DNA of 56,890 bases, from the NCBI RefSeq assembly GCF_014349155.1, contig NZ_JACSIT010000092.1:1-56890 (forward strand). The letters are read 5' to 3'. The DNA is from Neolewinella lacunae. Lineage in GTDB: Bacteria; Bacteroidota; Bacteroidia; Chitinophagales; Saprospiraceae. The notes under the pieces are model-generated. The model was not told the origin of the DNA. It made no database searches and worked only from the letters and a program-made list of their open reading frames with translations. A program made the position numbers and the translations under genes. Of the stretch, positions 15,945 through 24,345 are shown in pieces (the first letter of the stretch is position 1; each line of letters begins with the position of its first letter).

Positions 15945-17557
15945 TACTTACGGGAAGATTTGCGGGTGAGTAATTCATCGAGCTGCCGGGCCAGAGTGGC
16001 CTGTAATTCCGTTACTTTTGCTTGGCCCGCCAGGTTGCTTTCTTCCAGGGGGTCTTCTTGCAAGTCGTAGAGTTCCTCGCCACCGTCGCGGTAGCGGATG
16101 TAGCGGTAGCGGTCGGTCCGTACGGCGTGGTTACCTTCTAAGAAAGTGTTGAGTATAGGGCGCTCCCACTGTAGAGCAGGATTTTCGAGGAGGGGAGTGA
16201 GATCATCGCCGTGAACGTGGTCGGGGCGGGGCAATCCAGCCAGGGAAACGACGGTGGGGTAGAGGTCCTGGAGGCTGGCTAAGATCTCCGTAGCTTGGCC
16301 AGAGGAGGCTCCTTTGCGGCTTGGGTCGAAGATCATCAGGTTGCAGTGGTTGGCCGCGTCCCAGAGGGTGATCTTGCCTTCGCGCGCTTTATCGCCGATG
16401 TGGTAGCCATGGTCACTCCAGAGGATGATGATGGTATTGTTGGCTCGGGGACTTTGCGCCGCCAAGTCGAGCAAATGCCCGATGTTTTCGTCGGAATAGG
16501 CGATGGTAGCCAGGTAGGAGCGAAAAAATTCCCGCCACGCAGCCAGGTCGCCGTCGGGCCCCACCTGCTCGATGCCGTAGGCGAGCATTTCGCGGAAAAT
16601 ATTGTCAGGGCCAGTGCGGTTCCTACTCCAGTTGGGGAGGTCCTTGAGGTCTTCGAGCACCCATTCGAGTAATTCCCGGTCAATATCCATCTCACTTTCG
16701 GGGAAAAGATCGAAGTATTTCTGGTTGGCCACCCAGGGCAGATGGGGCGCAAAAAAGCCGCAGGCGAGGAAGAAGGGCTGCTCCGCTGGCAATTGTAAAG
16801 TCCGTTTTTTGCCGTGCATATCGACGATGGAGGCCTTGCCCTCGATCAGCAATTTGCCGGTAAAGTCGGCATTGACGTAATCATTCGATAATTCCCGGGG
16901 CAACTCCGTGACCCCAAAACGGGAGTAGTGAAATTCGGAGCGGCCCTGGGGTTCCCAGAACTTGGAGATCTTTTGCTTCTCGCGTACGTTGGCGGCTTTG
17001 GTCGCTCCGGTCCCCGCGTGAACTTCTACCCAGTCACTCCAGGAGAACAGGCGGTCGGGCCAGTCGGAAAAAACCTCCCGGTCCAGGTGGCTGTGCCCCT
17101 TGTGGAAGATTTTGCCCAGGCCAGCCGTGTAGTACCCCTGCTCCTTGAGGTACTCGGGTAGGGTCGTCGTCTGGGCCAACGATGCGGAGTGCCGAAAATG
17201 CTTGCGGTGGTCGTAATAGCCGGATACGTGAGGCGGTACCCCCGTCAGCAGTGCCGTACGCGACGGTCCGCACAAGGGATAGGGCGTATAGGCGTTGCGG
17301 AAGGTCAGGGCCCGGCCAGCAAAACGCTTGAGGTTGGGCGTCAGTCGTTCCACGACCTTTTGGCGTACTGCGGGGTCTTTGTAGACCATGCGCAGGAAAT
17401 TATTGGGGTGGTCGCCGAGGACGGAATTGTAGGCATTAAGGTCGTCCACCGCAATGAAAAGGAAGTTGGGCGGTGCAGGCTCCTGTGCCGGCAACAGCGG
17501 AGCACTCAACACGATCGCCAGAAGAACGATAAAACCGACGGAAGAATGACTGAGCAT
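15944..17557 (-). CDS. S1-family (formylglycine) sulfatase, secreted
   Basis: A 537-residue type I sulfatase that removes sulfate esters from a carbohydrate. A signal peptide ends near PLLPAQ. The N-terminal metal site is NFLFIAVDDLNAY (Asp-Asp). The maturation motif C96-G-P-S-R in YPLCGPSRTALLTG fits the CxPSR signature that is converted to formylglycine by a separate enzyme or anaerobic maturase. Later are KIFHKGH, FFLACGFFAPHLPW and SDHGYHIGDK, the last giving further metal ligands. Overall similarity is to iduronate-2-sulfatase-like members. It is third after GH2 and GH43 in the operon and overlaps the DUF5060 gene. Confidence 0.92.
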   Translation of the reverse strand: MLSHSSVGFIVLLAIVLSAPLLPAQEPAPPNFLFIAVDDLNAYNSVLGDHPNNFLRMVYKDPAVRQKVVERLTPNLKRFAGRALTFRNAYTPYPLCGPSRTALLTGVPPHVSGYYDHRKHFRHSASLAQTTTLPEYLKEQGYYTAGLGKIFHKGHSHLDREVFSDWPDRLFSWSDWVEVHAGTGATKAANVREKQKISKFWEPQGRSEFHYSRFGVTELPRELSNDYVNADFTGKLLIEGKASIVDMHGKKRTLQLPAEQPFFLACGFFAPHLPWVANQKYFDLFPESEMDIDRELLEWVLEDLKDLPNWSRNRTGPDNIFREMLAYGIEQVGPDGDLAAWREFFRSYLATIAYSDENIGHLLDLAAQSPRANNTIIILWSDHGYHIGDKAREGKITLWDAANHCNLMIFDPSRKGASSGQATEILASLQDLYPTVVSLAGLPRPDHVHGDDLTPLLENPALQWERPILNTFLEGNHAVRTDRYRYIRYRDGGEELYDLQEDPLEESNLAGQAKVTELQATLARQLDELLTRKSSRK

Positions 17558-17590
17558 AAGAAACTAGAATTATAAGTGATGGAGTAGTGA

Positions 17591-18763
17591 CTACCACTTG
17601 ACGGTTTGCGGGGTATAGGTAGGGCCTTGCGCCGTGACCTTGCCGTCCTGGATGGTGAGCGGGTCTATGACCAATAGCGGGGCTTCTTCTCCCTCCGCTT
17701 TCAGAATGCCGTGGCAGGAAAGCCAGTAACGACCGTCGGGGCCAAGGAAGATTTCGTTGTGGCCCACCTGGTTGAAGGGAGAATCCGCGTCGCCCGTGTA
17801 CGCAAAGCCGTTCTTAGCCGTCGCGGCTTCACTTTGCGCTCCGTAAAAGGGATTGTTCTCCGCCTTCGTCCAGGGGCCGGTGATTGCGGGGGCACTGGCG
17901 TAGCCGATTTCGTAGCCCCGCGTCCAGCTGGAATAGAAAAGGTAGTAAGTATCCTTCTCCTTGATTACGTAAGCTCCCTCGATCCCGATAGCGTCCCAAT
18001 CGTGGTACTTGGCCACCTTGGGTTTCATGCTGGTGCCGTCGTAATTGGGCTCCAGCACCGGCTGGCCACTTGCGTCGTAGGCAAAGTCTACCGCTGCAGG
18101 TTGAATTGCCGTGGTCGGTTCCGTTTTTAAGGTAGCGGTAGCCAGGTCAATTTCGGCAAAGCCGATGCCAAACTCCCGTCCCCGGTTCCAGAAAGCCCAG
18201 ACTTTTCCGTCGTCGTCTTCAAAAAAGGTGAGGTCGTTGCCGTTGGTCAGCGGCTGGTCTTCGGTCACTACCGTGTAGGGTCCTTCGACCTGGTCCGCCA
18301 CTGCGTAGCCCGTAAACTGACTCGCGTAGCCCAGGCTGTCGTTGCGTGCGTTGAACAGGGCGTAGTATTTACCACCAATCCTGTGAATCTCCGGAGCCCA
18401 GAAGCGCCGGTGGTACCACTTGTCTGCCCCTCCCGCTTTGACCACGTAGCCCCGGTCTTCCCAGGTGAGTAAGTCCGTAGAACGGTACAGCACCACGCCT
18501 TTATTGTAGCTTTCCGGGCCACTTTCCTGCCGGCTCCAATGGGGGTAGGAGGTACCGGTTAGGTACCAGTATCCACCGTCCCAGAAGACCTGGCAATCCC
18601 GTAGTCCCTGGGGGTTGATCCCCTGCCGAATGGGGTTTTGGTAGGTAAAGCTGTTACTTGTTTGCGTTGCACTGCGCTCCGCAGGGGAAGAAGCACAGCC
18701 TGCAAATAGCAGGAGAAGCAAGGCAATTAACGGCGGTGTGCGAAGGAAGTCTGGATCAATCAT
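17591..18763 (-). CDS. GH43-family glycosidase lipoprotein
   Basis: A 390-residue GH43/GH117-fold five-bladed propeller. The start is placed at ATG 18763 because it gives the lipoprotein signal ALLLLLFAGC; the open frame extends to 18919 into the GH2 gene without signal character. Blade motifs include LRDCQVFWDGGYWYLTGTSY (likely catalytic base Asp), KWYHRRFWAPEIH, NDLTFFEDDDGKVWAFW, EGAYVIKEKDTYYLFYS (likely acid Glu) and GHNEIFLGPDGRYWL. GH43 enzymes are mostly alpha-L-arabinofuranosidases, endo-arabinanases, beta-xylosidases or exo-beta-1,3-galactanases. The subfamily cannot be set by eye. Spacing to GH2 is 43 bp and to the sulfatase 33 bp, consistent with one operon. Confidence 0.88.
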   Translation of the reverse strand: MIDPDFLRTPPLIALLLLLFAGCASSPAERSATQTSNSFTYQNPIRQGINPQGLRDCQVFWDGGYWYLTGTSYPHWSRQESGPESYNKGVVLYRSTDLLTWEDRGYVVKAGGADKWYHRRFWAPEIHRIGGKYYALFNARNDSLGYASQFTGYAVADQVEGPYTVVTEDQPLTNGNDLTFFEDDDGKVWAFWNRGREFGIGFAEIDLATATLKTEPTTAIQPAAVDFAYDASGQPVLEPNYDGTSMKPKVAKYHDWDAIGIEGAYVIKEKDTYYLFYSSWTRGYEIGYASAPAITGPWTKAENNPFYGAQSEAATAKNGFAYTGDADSPFNQVGHNEIFLGPDGRYWLSCHGILKAEGEEAPLLVIDPLTIQDGKVTAQGPTYTPQTVKW

Positions 18764-18806
18764 AGCGAAAAGGGGGCAGAAAAGGAAGTGGTTATGGAAG
18801 GCGTAT

Positions 18807-20672
18807 TCATCGCGGGCCTTCGTACGCAGCGGGCGCACCAAAGATGGCCCGTAAGCGTTGGGGATTGAATTTTGGCTTTCGGTCGAAGGTGAAAATGCCG
18901 TTGACCTCTTGGTGAACATCCGTCAGCTGGGTGTAGGTAAAGCCCGCAATCAAGGGGTGGTCGGTCAGCACTTTGGTCAGTTCGGCAATCTTGTCTTCTA
19001 CGGCACTGGCGGTTTTACCGTAGCCCCACTTCGCACGCCCACCACCCCGGATGGCGGAAGATGCGTATTCCGGGAGCCAGAAGGTGCCGCCGTACTCGTC
19101 CATCACGTAGGGTAGGGTACCGTCATATTTGGTCTGGTAGCCCGCCAGCGTATCCCCTTGGTTGTACCAGTCCCAATTGACGTAGTAGGCCGAGTCGGGC
19201 AGCTGTGCGTAGTTTTCCCGGAAGGTCTTGGCGTTCTGGGAGTAGTCGTGGACGGTCCAAATGTCGGTCTTGATGTGCAGGAAACCACTGGTGGTATTGA
19301 TGGGCCGCGTTGGGTCTAAGGCCCGGGTGAGGTCATAGATTTCCCGCACGGCGCGGTCATAATTTTCCAGACCTTGCTTAGGACTGTGCACTTCGTTGAG
19401 CGGGGTCCAGGCGATGATGCTGGGGTGGTTCCAATCGCGTTGGATGGTTTCTCGCCATTCCCGTTGCACATTCAGCAGGGCTTCGGGGGCGTTGTAACTG
19501 CGGTCGATGCCCCAGTCAGGAAACTCCGCCCAGGTGAGGTAGCCCAGTTTATCGGCCCAGTAGTGGAAGCGCTCCTCAAAGACTTTTTCGTGCAGGCGGG
19601 CACCGTTGAAGCCCACCGAAAGGGCCAGTTCGATGTCTTTTTTCAGGGCGGCGTCGCTCGGGGCGGTCCAGACGCCATCGGGATAATAGCCTTGGTCCAG
19701 TACAAAGCGCAAAAAGATGGGTTCGTTATTGAGGAAGATCCTATTCCCCACCTGGTGGATTTTGCGCATGCCTGCGTAACTTTTTACTTCGTCGACGACC
19801 CGGCCGCTGGGGTCAAGCAAGGCAAAGCGCAGGTCGTAGAGGTAGGGATCTGCAGGAGACCAGGTACGGGGCTGCACGAGGGGCAGTTGCTGGACGAGGT
19901 GGCTGTTTGCCTGGTCCGTTTGCCGCAGCACTTCCCGGCCGGCGGCGTCGAAGACGGTGGTCTGAAAACGAAAACCAGCGGGGAGTTGCCGGAAGACCGG
20001 GCGCACGGTAAAGCGCTCGTTATCCAGGTCTGGGACAACGCGGGCGCTTTCCAGGTAAGACGCAGGTCGTGCCTCCAGCCAGACGGTCTGCCAGATGCCC
20101 GTCGTGCGGGTGTATTTGCAGCACCCCGTGTTGCCGAAATTCAGGCTTTGCTTGCCAGCGGGCTGAACGCGGCTGCGAACATCGTCTTCCGCTTTCACGA
20201 CCAGGTCGTTGACCCCATCCCGGAGCTGGTCCGTTACGTCCAATTCAAACGATGCACTACCGCCGTAATGGTTGCCGATATGCTGGCCATTAACCCAAAC
20301 TTTGGCCAGGTAGTCCACGGCCCCGAAATGGAGGATAACGCGGTCTTGCCGCCAGCCAGCTGGTACAGAAAACTGCCGGCGGTACCAAACGGCGTCCATA
20401 AAGTCCAGATGCTCTACCCCGGAAAGCCGGCTCTCGGGCGGGAAGGGGACCGTAATGCGGCGATCGTAGGCTGCGGCGTCCCCGACGAAATTTCGTTCCT
20501 CGCCCGTATTGCTGTAGTCGATCCGGAAATCCCAGGCGCCGTTCAAATTGAGCCATTTGGCCCGTTCAAACTGGGGCTTGGGATGCTCCGGGCGGGGCAT
20601 TGCGGGCGTTCCGGTTTGGGCGCGGACGCAGGTGCAAAGGAGCAAACAAAAGAGCAATGGGAGGTAGTGCAT
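18807..20672 (-). CDS. GH2-family glycosidase, secreted
   Basis: A 621-residue GH2 enzyme with the usual sugar-binding jelly roll (NLNGAWDFRIDY), Ig-like domain and TIM barrel. The acid/base is E427 in WTPLNEVHS and the nucleophile E526 in YVMDEYGGTF. It lacks the long C-terminal domains of LacZ. I start at ATG 20672, which opens directly on a signal peptide (MHYLPLLFCLLLCTCVRAQ); the in-frame ATG at 20711 adds 13 polar residues. GH2 activities include beta-galactosidase, beta-glucuronidase, beta-mannosidase and alpha-L-arabinopyranosidase. Context suits galactose or arabinopyranose. The signal-peptide codons CTCVRA are a copy of the dispersed repeat. Confidence 0.9.
   Translation of the reverse strand: MHYLPLLFCLLLCTCVRAQTGTPAMPRPEHPKPQFERAKWLNLNGAWDFRIDYSNTGEERNFVGDAAAYDRRITVPFPPESRLSGVEHLDFMDAVWYRRQFSVPAGWRQDRVILHFGAVDYLAKVWVNGQHIGNHYGGSASFELDVTDQLRDGVNDLVVKAEDDVRSRVQPAGKQSLNFGNTGCCKYTRTTGIWQTVWLEARPASYLESARVVPDLDNERFTVRPVFRQLPAGFRFQTTVFDAAGREVLRQTDQANSHLVQQLPLVQPRTWSPADPYLYDLRFALLDPSGRVVDEVKSYAGMRKIHQVGNRIFLNNEPIFLRFVLDQGYYPDGVWTAPSDAALKKDIELALSVGFNGARLHEKVFEERFHYWADKLGYLTWAEFPDWGIDRSYNAPEALLNVQREWRETIQRDWNHPSIIAWTPLNEVHSPKQGLENYDRAVREIYDLTRALDPTRPINTTSGFLHIKTDIWTVHDYSQNAKTFRENYAQLPDSAYYVNWDWYNQGDTLAGYQTKYDGTLPYVMDEYGGTFWLPEYASSAIRGGGRAKWGYGKTASAVEDKIAELTKVLTDHPLIAGFTYTQLTDVHQEVNGIFTFDRKPKFNPQRLRAIFGAPAAYEGPR
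20618..20640 (-). repeat. Dispersed GC-rich repeat in the GH2 signal peptide
   Basis: Minus strand CCTTTGCACCTGCGTCCGCGCCC, identical over 23 bp to the untranslated copy at 14066. Here it is read in the frame TGC-ACC-TGC-GTC-CGC-GCC. Confidence 0.8.
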
Positions 20673-20723
20673 GTCGAGAAAGCGCGAGTTGGTAGATAGG
20701 AGGATTCGCAAAGGGAATGCGGC

Positions 20724-22628
20724 TTAAAGGCGCAACACCCGCCGGGTAAGGCTCCCGGACTGCCCGCTCAGGCGGAGGAAATAAACGCCCGCCGGAAGGT
20801 GGCCCAGGTCGAAGGTGCCGCTACTGGGCGCGTCGAAGACCGGGTTGCCAATGCGCTGCCCCGTGGCCGAAAACAAAGTCAGCGTCAGCCGTTCTCCCCC
20901 CGGCAAACCGGAGTAATGGACGGTACCCCAGGTTGGCGTTGGCGAAACCTGAAAACCAGCGTACTGGAGGGGAACAGAGGTGGTGGGGTTGGTGGCACAA
21001 AAGCGGATGGCGTCGGCGGTGGCGGGGTCCCGGTCAACGAATTCATCCACGTTGTCTTCGTCAATGGTTTCCCCCGCTACGCTTACGTTGCAGAAAGTGA
21101 CGTTTTGCACGCGGAAGATTTGTCCGTTGGTCAGCACCGCTCCCCGCAGGTCGCTCTGGGAAGCGAACGGGGTTTGGTTAAAACCATTGCCACTGAAACT
21201 CACCTGCTCGCCCGTAATGGTGACGTCCCGGAGGATCAGTCCATCGATGAAGCCCAGGCTTCCCCCGGGCGGAAGTTGAAAGTCATTGTTATCGGCCTTC
21301 CCACTGTTGGTGTGCAGGTTCATGATGGCGGGTACATTACCGTCTACGTGGAGGCCGGAAATGATGATGTTGGTTCCCCGCATGTCGTAATCGAGCTGAG
21401 AGGCAACTAAGCCGTTGTTGTTTCCACGGCCGCGCCACTGGGGGTAAATGATGTAGTTGTTGCGCAATACGGAGTTTTCTGTGTTGTACGCTCCGTCCCA
21501 GCCGTACGTGATGATCGCCCCGTTGAAGCCCTGCCAGATGACGGTTTCCGTTACCAGCAGCCCTTTGTTGTAAAAGACGTCGTCGCAGACGTGCAAAAAG
21601 CAATGGTTGACCCGGTTGTTTTCACCCCAGGGGCGGAAGCCGTCGTTGTTGGGGTGCCAGGCCCAGGTTTTTACGCGTTCGTAGCGGGCGTTGCCGTTGC
21701 CCATATTGACGCCGTGGAAGGCTCCGTCGCAGACGATGATGCCCTCTGCGGTATTGTTGCTGCCGTTGATGCCGACGTGGGCTTCGATGGGGTCAAAAGA
21801 ATCGACTCCGAGGACGCCGCCGTTGTTGCCCAGGTTTTTTGACCACTTGTAATCCCGCCCGGTCAATACCCCCCGGCCGAAGATGCGTAAGTTGCGGACT
21901 TGCCCTTGCTGCATATACATTCGGCCGTGGACGTAGGCACCGGGGGCGAAGTAGATGTTTTTGTTGTCCCGGTTGGCAAAAGAGGCCAGGTTCCCGCCGT
22001 TGGGGTAGGAGGTACGGGTGTCGTGGTAGCCGGGCGGGAAGTACAGGGTCTGGGCTTGGTTCAAGACGGCGGGGTCGCTGTCGTCGGAGTACACCACAAC
22101 GCCGGGGTCGCCGGGGTTAGGAGCGTTGGCTTCGGGTGGCTCGGCGAAGACCATCAGCATGTGCTTCACGACCCCGTCGGAGGTATGGCGGTTGTCGCTG
22201 GATTTGAAGTTGACCGCCACGTAGTCCGCCGCTTCCAGGGTAAAGGTAGCCGTACGGCCATCGGTGCTCAGCGTAGGCACAATGCCAAAAGGAGAAGGAA
22301 CAACTTCCACCTCCGGTGCGCCGCTACCGAACAACTTGGTAACCGAGACGGTGACGGGCTGGCTGAAGTTGGCGGCAAACATCGTCCAGTTCATGGTCCG
22401 GCCACCTTTGAATTCCTCGGCAAAATTGGGGATCTCAATGTCCTTGGACTCTGACATGATGACCTGGGAGACCAGGGTTGCTCCACCCTGACTTACGGTG
22501 ATGGCGTATTTATCCGATAGCAGTGCCTCTCCCTCGGCGGTCGGCCAGTCATAGGTTAGCAGGGATTGCCCCTCCACAGGGGCCACCAGAAGGAAAAGAC
22601 AGAGAAGACCAATAATGGATTTTTGCAT
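20724..22628 (-). CDS. GH49-like beta-helix enzyme with T9SS domain
   Basis: A 634-residue secreted protein; ATG 22628 opens on the signal peptide MQKSIIGLLCLFLLVAPVEG. A beta-sandwich N-terminal domain (about 20-190) precedes a right-handed beta-helix, starting near KNIYFAPGAYVHGRMY. The helix includes IFGRGVLTGRDYKW, WHPNNDGFRPWGENN and HCFLHVCDDVFYNK, the Asp and Asp-Asp of the GH49/GH28 clan. Order and length fit GH49 and related inverting endo-hydrolases. The last 70 residues (LTLFSATGQRIG ... GVYFLRLSG) are a T9SS sorting domain. It heads the six-gene minus-strand operon. As a surface-exported endo-enzyme it is a good candidate for the first cut on the polysaccharide. Substrate unknown. 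Confidence 0.8.
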   Translation of the reverse strand: MQKSIIGLLCLFLLVAPVEGQSLLTYDWPTAEGEALLSDKYAITVSQGGATLVSQVIMSESKDIEIPNFAEEFKGGRTMNWTMFAANFSQPVTVSVTKLFGSGAPEVEVVPSPFGIVPTLSTDGRTATFTLEAADYVAVNFKSSDNRHTSDGVVKHMLMVFAEPPEANAPNPGDPGVVVYSDDSDPAVLNQAQTLYFPPGYHDTRTSYPNGGNLASFANRDNKNIYFAPGAYVHGRMYMQQGQVRNLRIFGRGVLTGRDYKWSKNLGNNGGVLGVDSFDPIEAHVGINGSNNTAEGIIVCDGAFHGVNMGNGNARYERVKTWAWHPNNDGFRPWGENNRVNHCFLHVCDDVFYNKGLLVTETVIWQGFNGAIITYGWDGAYNTENSVLRNNYIIYPQWRGRGNNNGLVASQLDYDMRGTNIIISGLHVDGNVPAIMNLHTNSGKADNNDFQLPPGGSLGFIDGLILRDVTITGEQVSFSGNGFNQTPFASQSDLRGAVLTNGQIFRVQNVTFCNVSVAGETIDEDNVDEFVDRDPATADAIRFCATNPTTSVPLQYAGFQVSPTPTWGTVHYSGLPGGERLTLTLFSATGQRIGNPVFDAPSSGTFDLGHLPAGVYFLRLSGQSGSLTRRVLRL

Positions 22629-23136
22629 GATTTGCTTATAGATCGGCTGATAAATGTGCAACACTAAAATCGCCTCACAATCTATTACTATACTGGGCGA
22701 TGGTGCCGTGAAATGCGTTCAGGATTTTAGCGAATTTGTTTTAGACCCGTGTAAAAACGATTGTGGCTTCGGCAGGTCGGGGAAGGCTTACTGTTCTTGT
22801 TGCGGAGGGCGAGTATTGTGCCTGGGTACCCGTGATCAGCAGGCTTCCCGGCGTTGCACCCTTTGAATCATTGGGTTTTCGTGGGCATGAGTCCTATGGG
22901 AAGCTCCTCCGGTGAAGGAAGCTGGGCAGTGGCTTTTTTCCTTTATCGGTATTCCTTTGGCGATTTTATGCCAAAGGAGGTTTTTCGTTGCTGGCTCGCT
23001 GGCAATGGGCGAAGTTAGCGGTGTTAAAGAAATGAGAAAATGGTGTCCGCCCGCTCGAAATGGCGGCCCAGCTAACTTTTCCGGCGCTGGCCTTGGCCTG
23101 GTCTTCGGGAACGTGTTTATCCATGAAGCCACCGTT
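22629..23136. promoter_or_regulatory. Divergent regulatory region of the two degradative operons
   Basis: A 508-bp region separates the two divergent operons and must hold both promoters. I see no perfect TAnnTTTG element on either strand. An ORF of 75 codons precedes and is in frame with the plus-strand beta-helix gene (from 22912), but it lacks a signal peptide at its start and is probably untranslated leader. The main visible element is the hairpin at 22953-22985. Confidence 0.45.
22953..22985 (+). terminator. Terminator-like hairpin in the leader of the plus-strand operon
   Basis: A perfect 9-bp stem TCCTTTGGC (22953-22961) / GCCAAAGGA (22970-22978), 8-nt loop, then GG and a five-T run (22981-22985). 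It lies about 150 bp before the first plus-strand gene and points toward it. It may be an attenuator or may end transcription from upstream. Confidence 0.55.
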
Positions 23137-24318
23137 ATGTTGTTACCCAGAGTTCCACGACTTCCAGTTATTATGCTGTTGTTTTTGATGGTCGCCGAAG
23201 GCCTCCGGGCGGAAAGCGTTGACGAATTTCAGCGTCATTATTCGGGGGAGACGGAATGGGATAGTGGGCTGGCGACCCTCACGATCACGGCAAGTGGTTT
23301 TCTCTGTTTTCCGGGTAAGAACAACCCCAACCGAAGTAAGAACACTGGCGAAGGGGCTGGGTACTTCATCTGGAACGTGCCGCCCGAAGTGCGCTCCATC
23401 ATCATTGATTCCTGCGTTACGGTCAATGCGGCTTTTCATACGCAGGCGGCTGTACGGATCATTGGCCGGGATCGTCGGACGTCCATTATCTACGGTACTT
23501 CGATCCGGGACTGGGAGGACAACAATGGCACGGGGCGAATAAATGATGTGTATAACTATTCGGCCATCCAGGCCTTTGGCGGGCGACTGGTGGTGCGCAA
23601 CTTATCGATTGTGGACCCGAAGGCCTTTTGTATTCGGGCTTTTCGGCAGCCAGCGGAGGTTACGGGGGTGAACTTCATTGACACGCGTGGCGGCTCGCAA
23701 AACCACAGCGACGGTGTTTCCGCTGGCCAAGGGAGCCTCATTGAGGATTGTTACTTTGAAACTGGTGATGACAACGTGAAGGTGTACGCTCCGGAAATGG
23801 TGGTGGCCAACTGTACCTTTAATATGGTAGAGAATGCTGTCCCCATTCAGCTGGGGTGGGGGGGCTACAGCGATGGGGCCAGCGCCACGATGTTGAATAT
23901 CCTGGTGAAGGGCAACTCCGGTCGGCATTCGGCGGGCAATGCCGTCATCGGTGGCGGGCAAAAGGGAAAGGGGACCGTGACTTTACGCCTGCGGCACATG
24001 CGGGTAGACAATCCTAATGCCAGCCTGATCAACTTCAGGTCGCCGGGCCAGTACCTGGCGGGTGCGATTACGCAGTCCGCGATCCGGGTGAAGCGGCTCT
24101 ACGGTCCCATGCCGGAAGGGGGAGACCTGGCCCACAGCACCCTGGACATAGAAGACAGCGAGGTACAATTCCTGGAAGCGGGGGAATGGATCGAGGATAA
24201 GGCCCCTGTACTCCGCCCCATTACGGGGAGTCTGGTAGGGGAATACGCCTTGCCGTCCTGCTTTCGCCCGACGGCGGCCGGATCGGTACAAGCCAGCAGC
24301 GAAGCGGGTAGGCGGTAG
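23137..24318 (+). CDS. Beta-helix protein, GH28/GH49-like, secreted
   Basis: A 393-residue protein. ATG 23137 gives a signal peptide (MLLPRVPRLPVIMLLFLMVA, cleavage near GLRA); the longer frame from 22912 is rejected as leader. The mature part is a single right-handed beta-helix with regular turns such as VVRNLSIVDPKAF, EVTGVNFIDTRGG and VANCTFNMVE. The pattern NHSDGVSAG...CYFETGDDNVKVY provides the Asp and Asp-Asp expected of GH28/GH49-type active sites, and QLGWGG follows. No T9SS domain is seen, so it is probably periplasmic. It begins the plus-strand operon, 27 bp before a sulfatase. The exact family is not certain. Confidence 0.75.
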   Translation: MLLPRVPRLPVIMLLFLMVAEGLRAESVDEFQRHYSGETEWDSGLATLTITASGFLCFPGKNNPNRSKNTGEGAGYFIWNVPPEVRSIIIDSCVTVNAAFHTQAAVRIIGRDRRTSIIYGTSIRDWEDNNGTGRINDVYNYSAIQAFGGRLVVRNLSIVDPKAFCIRAFRQPAEVTGVNFIDTRGGSQNHSDGVSAGQGSLIEDCYFETGDDNVKVYAPEMVVANCTFNMVENAVPIQLGWGGYSDGASATMLNILVKGNSGRHSAGNAVIGGGQKGKGTVTLRLRHMRVDNPNASLINFRSPGQYLAGAITQSAIRVKRLYGPMPEGGDLAHSTLDIEDSEVQFLEAGEWIEDKAPVLRPITGSLVGEYALPSCFRPTAAGSVQASSEAGRR

Positions 24319-24345
24319 GGTTATTGGTCAACAAAAAAAATCAGG

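Noticed and set aside
18764-18919. N-terminal extension of the GH43 gene
   Set aside because: Polar sequence overlapping the 3' end of GH2; the internal ATG at 18763 opens directly on a lipoprotein signal.
22912-23136. 75-codon extension of the plus-strand beta-helix gene
   Set aside because: Contains a terminator-like hairpin and no helix repeats; ATG 23137 gives a proper signal peptide.
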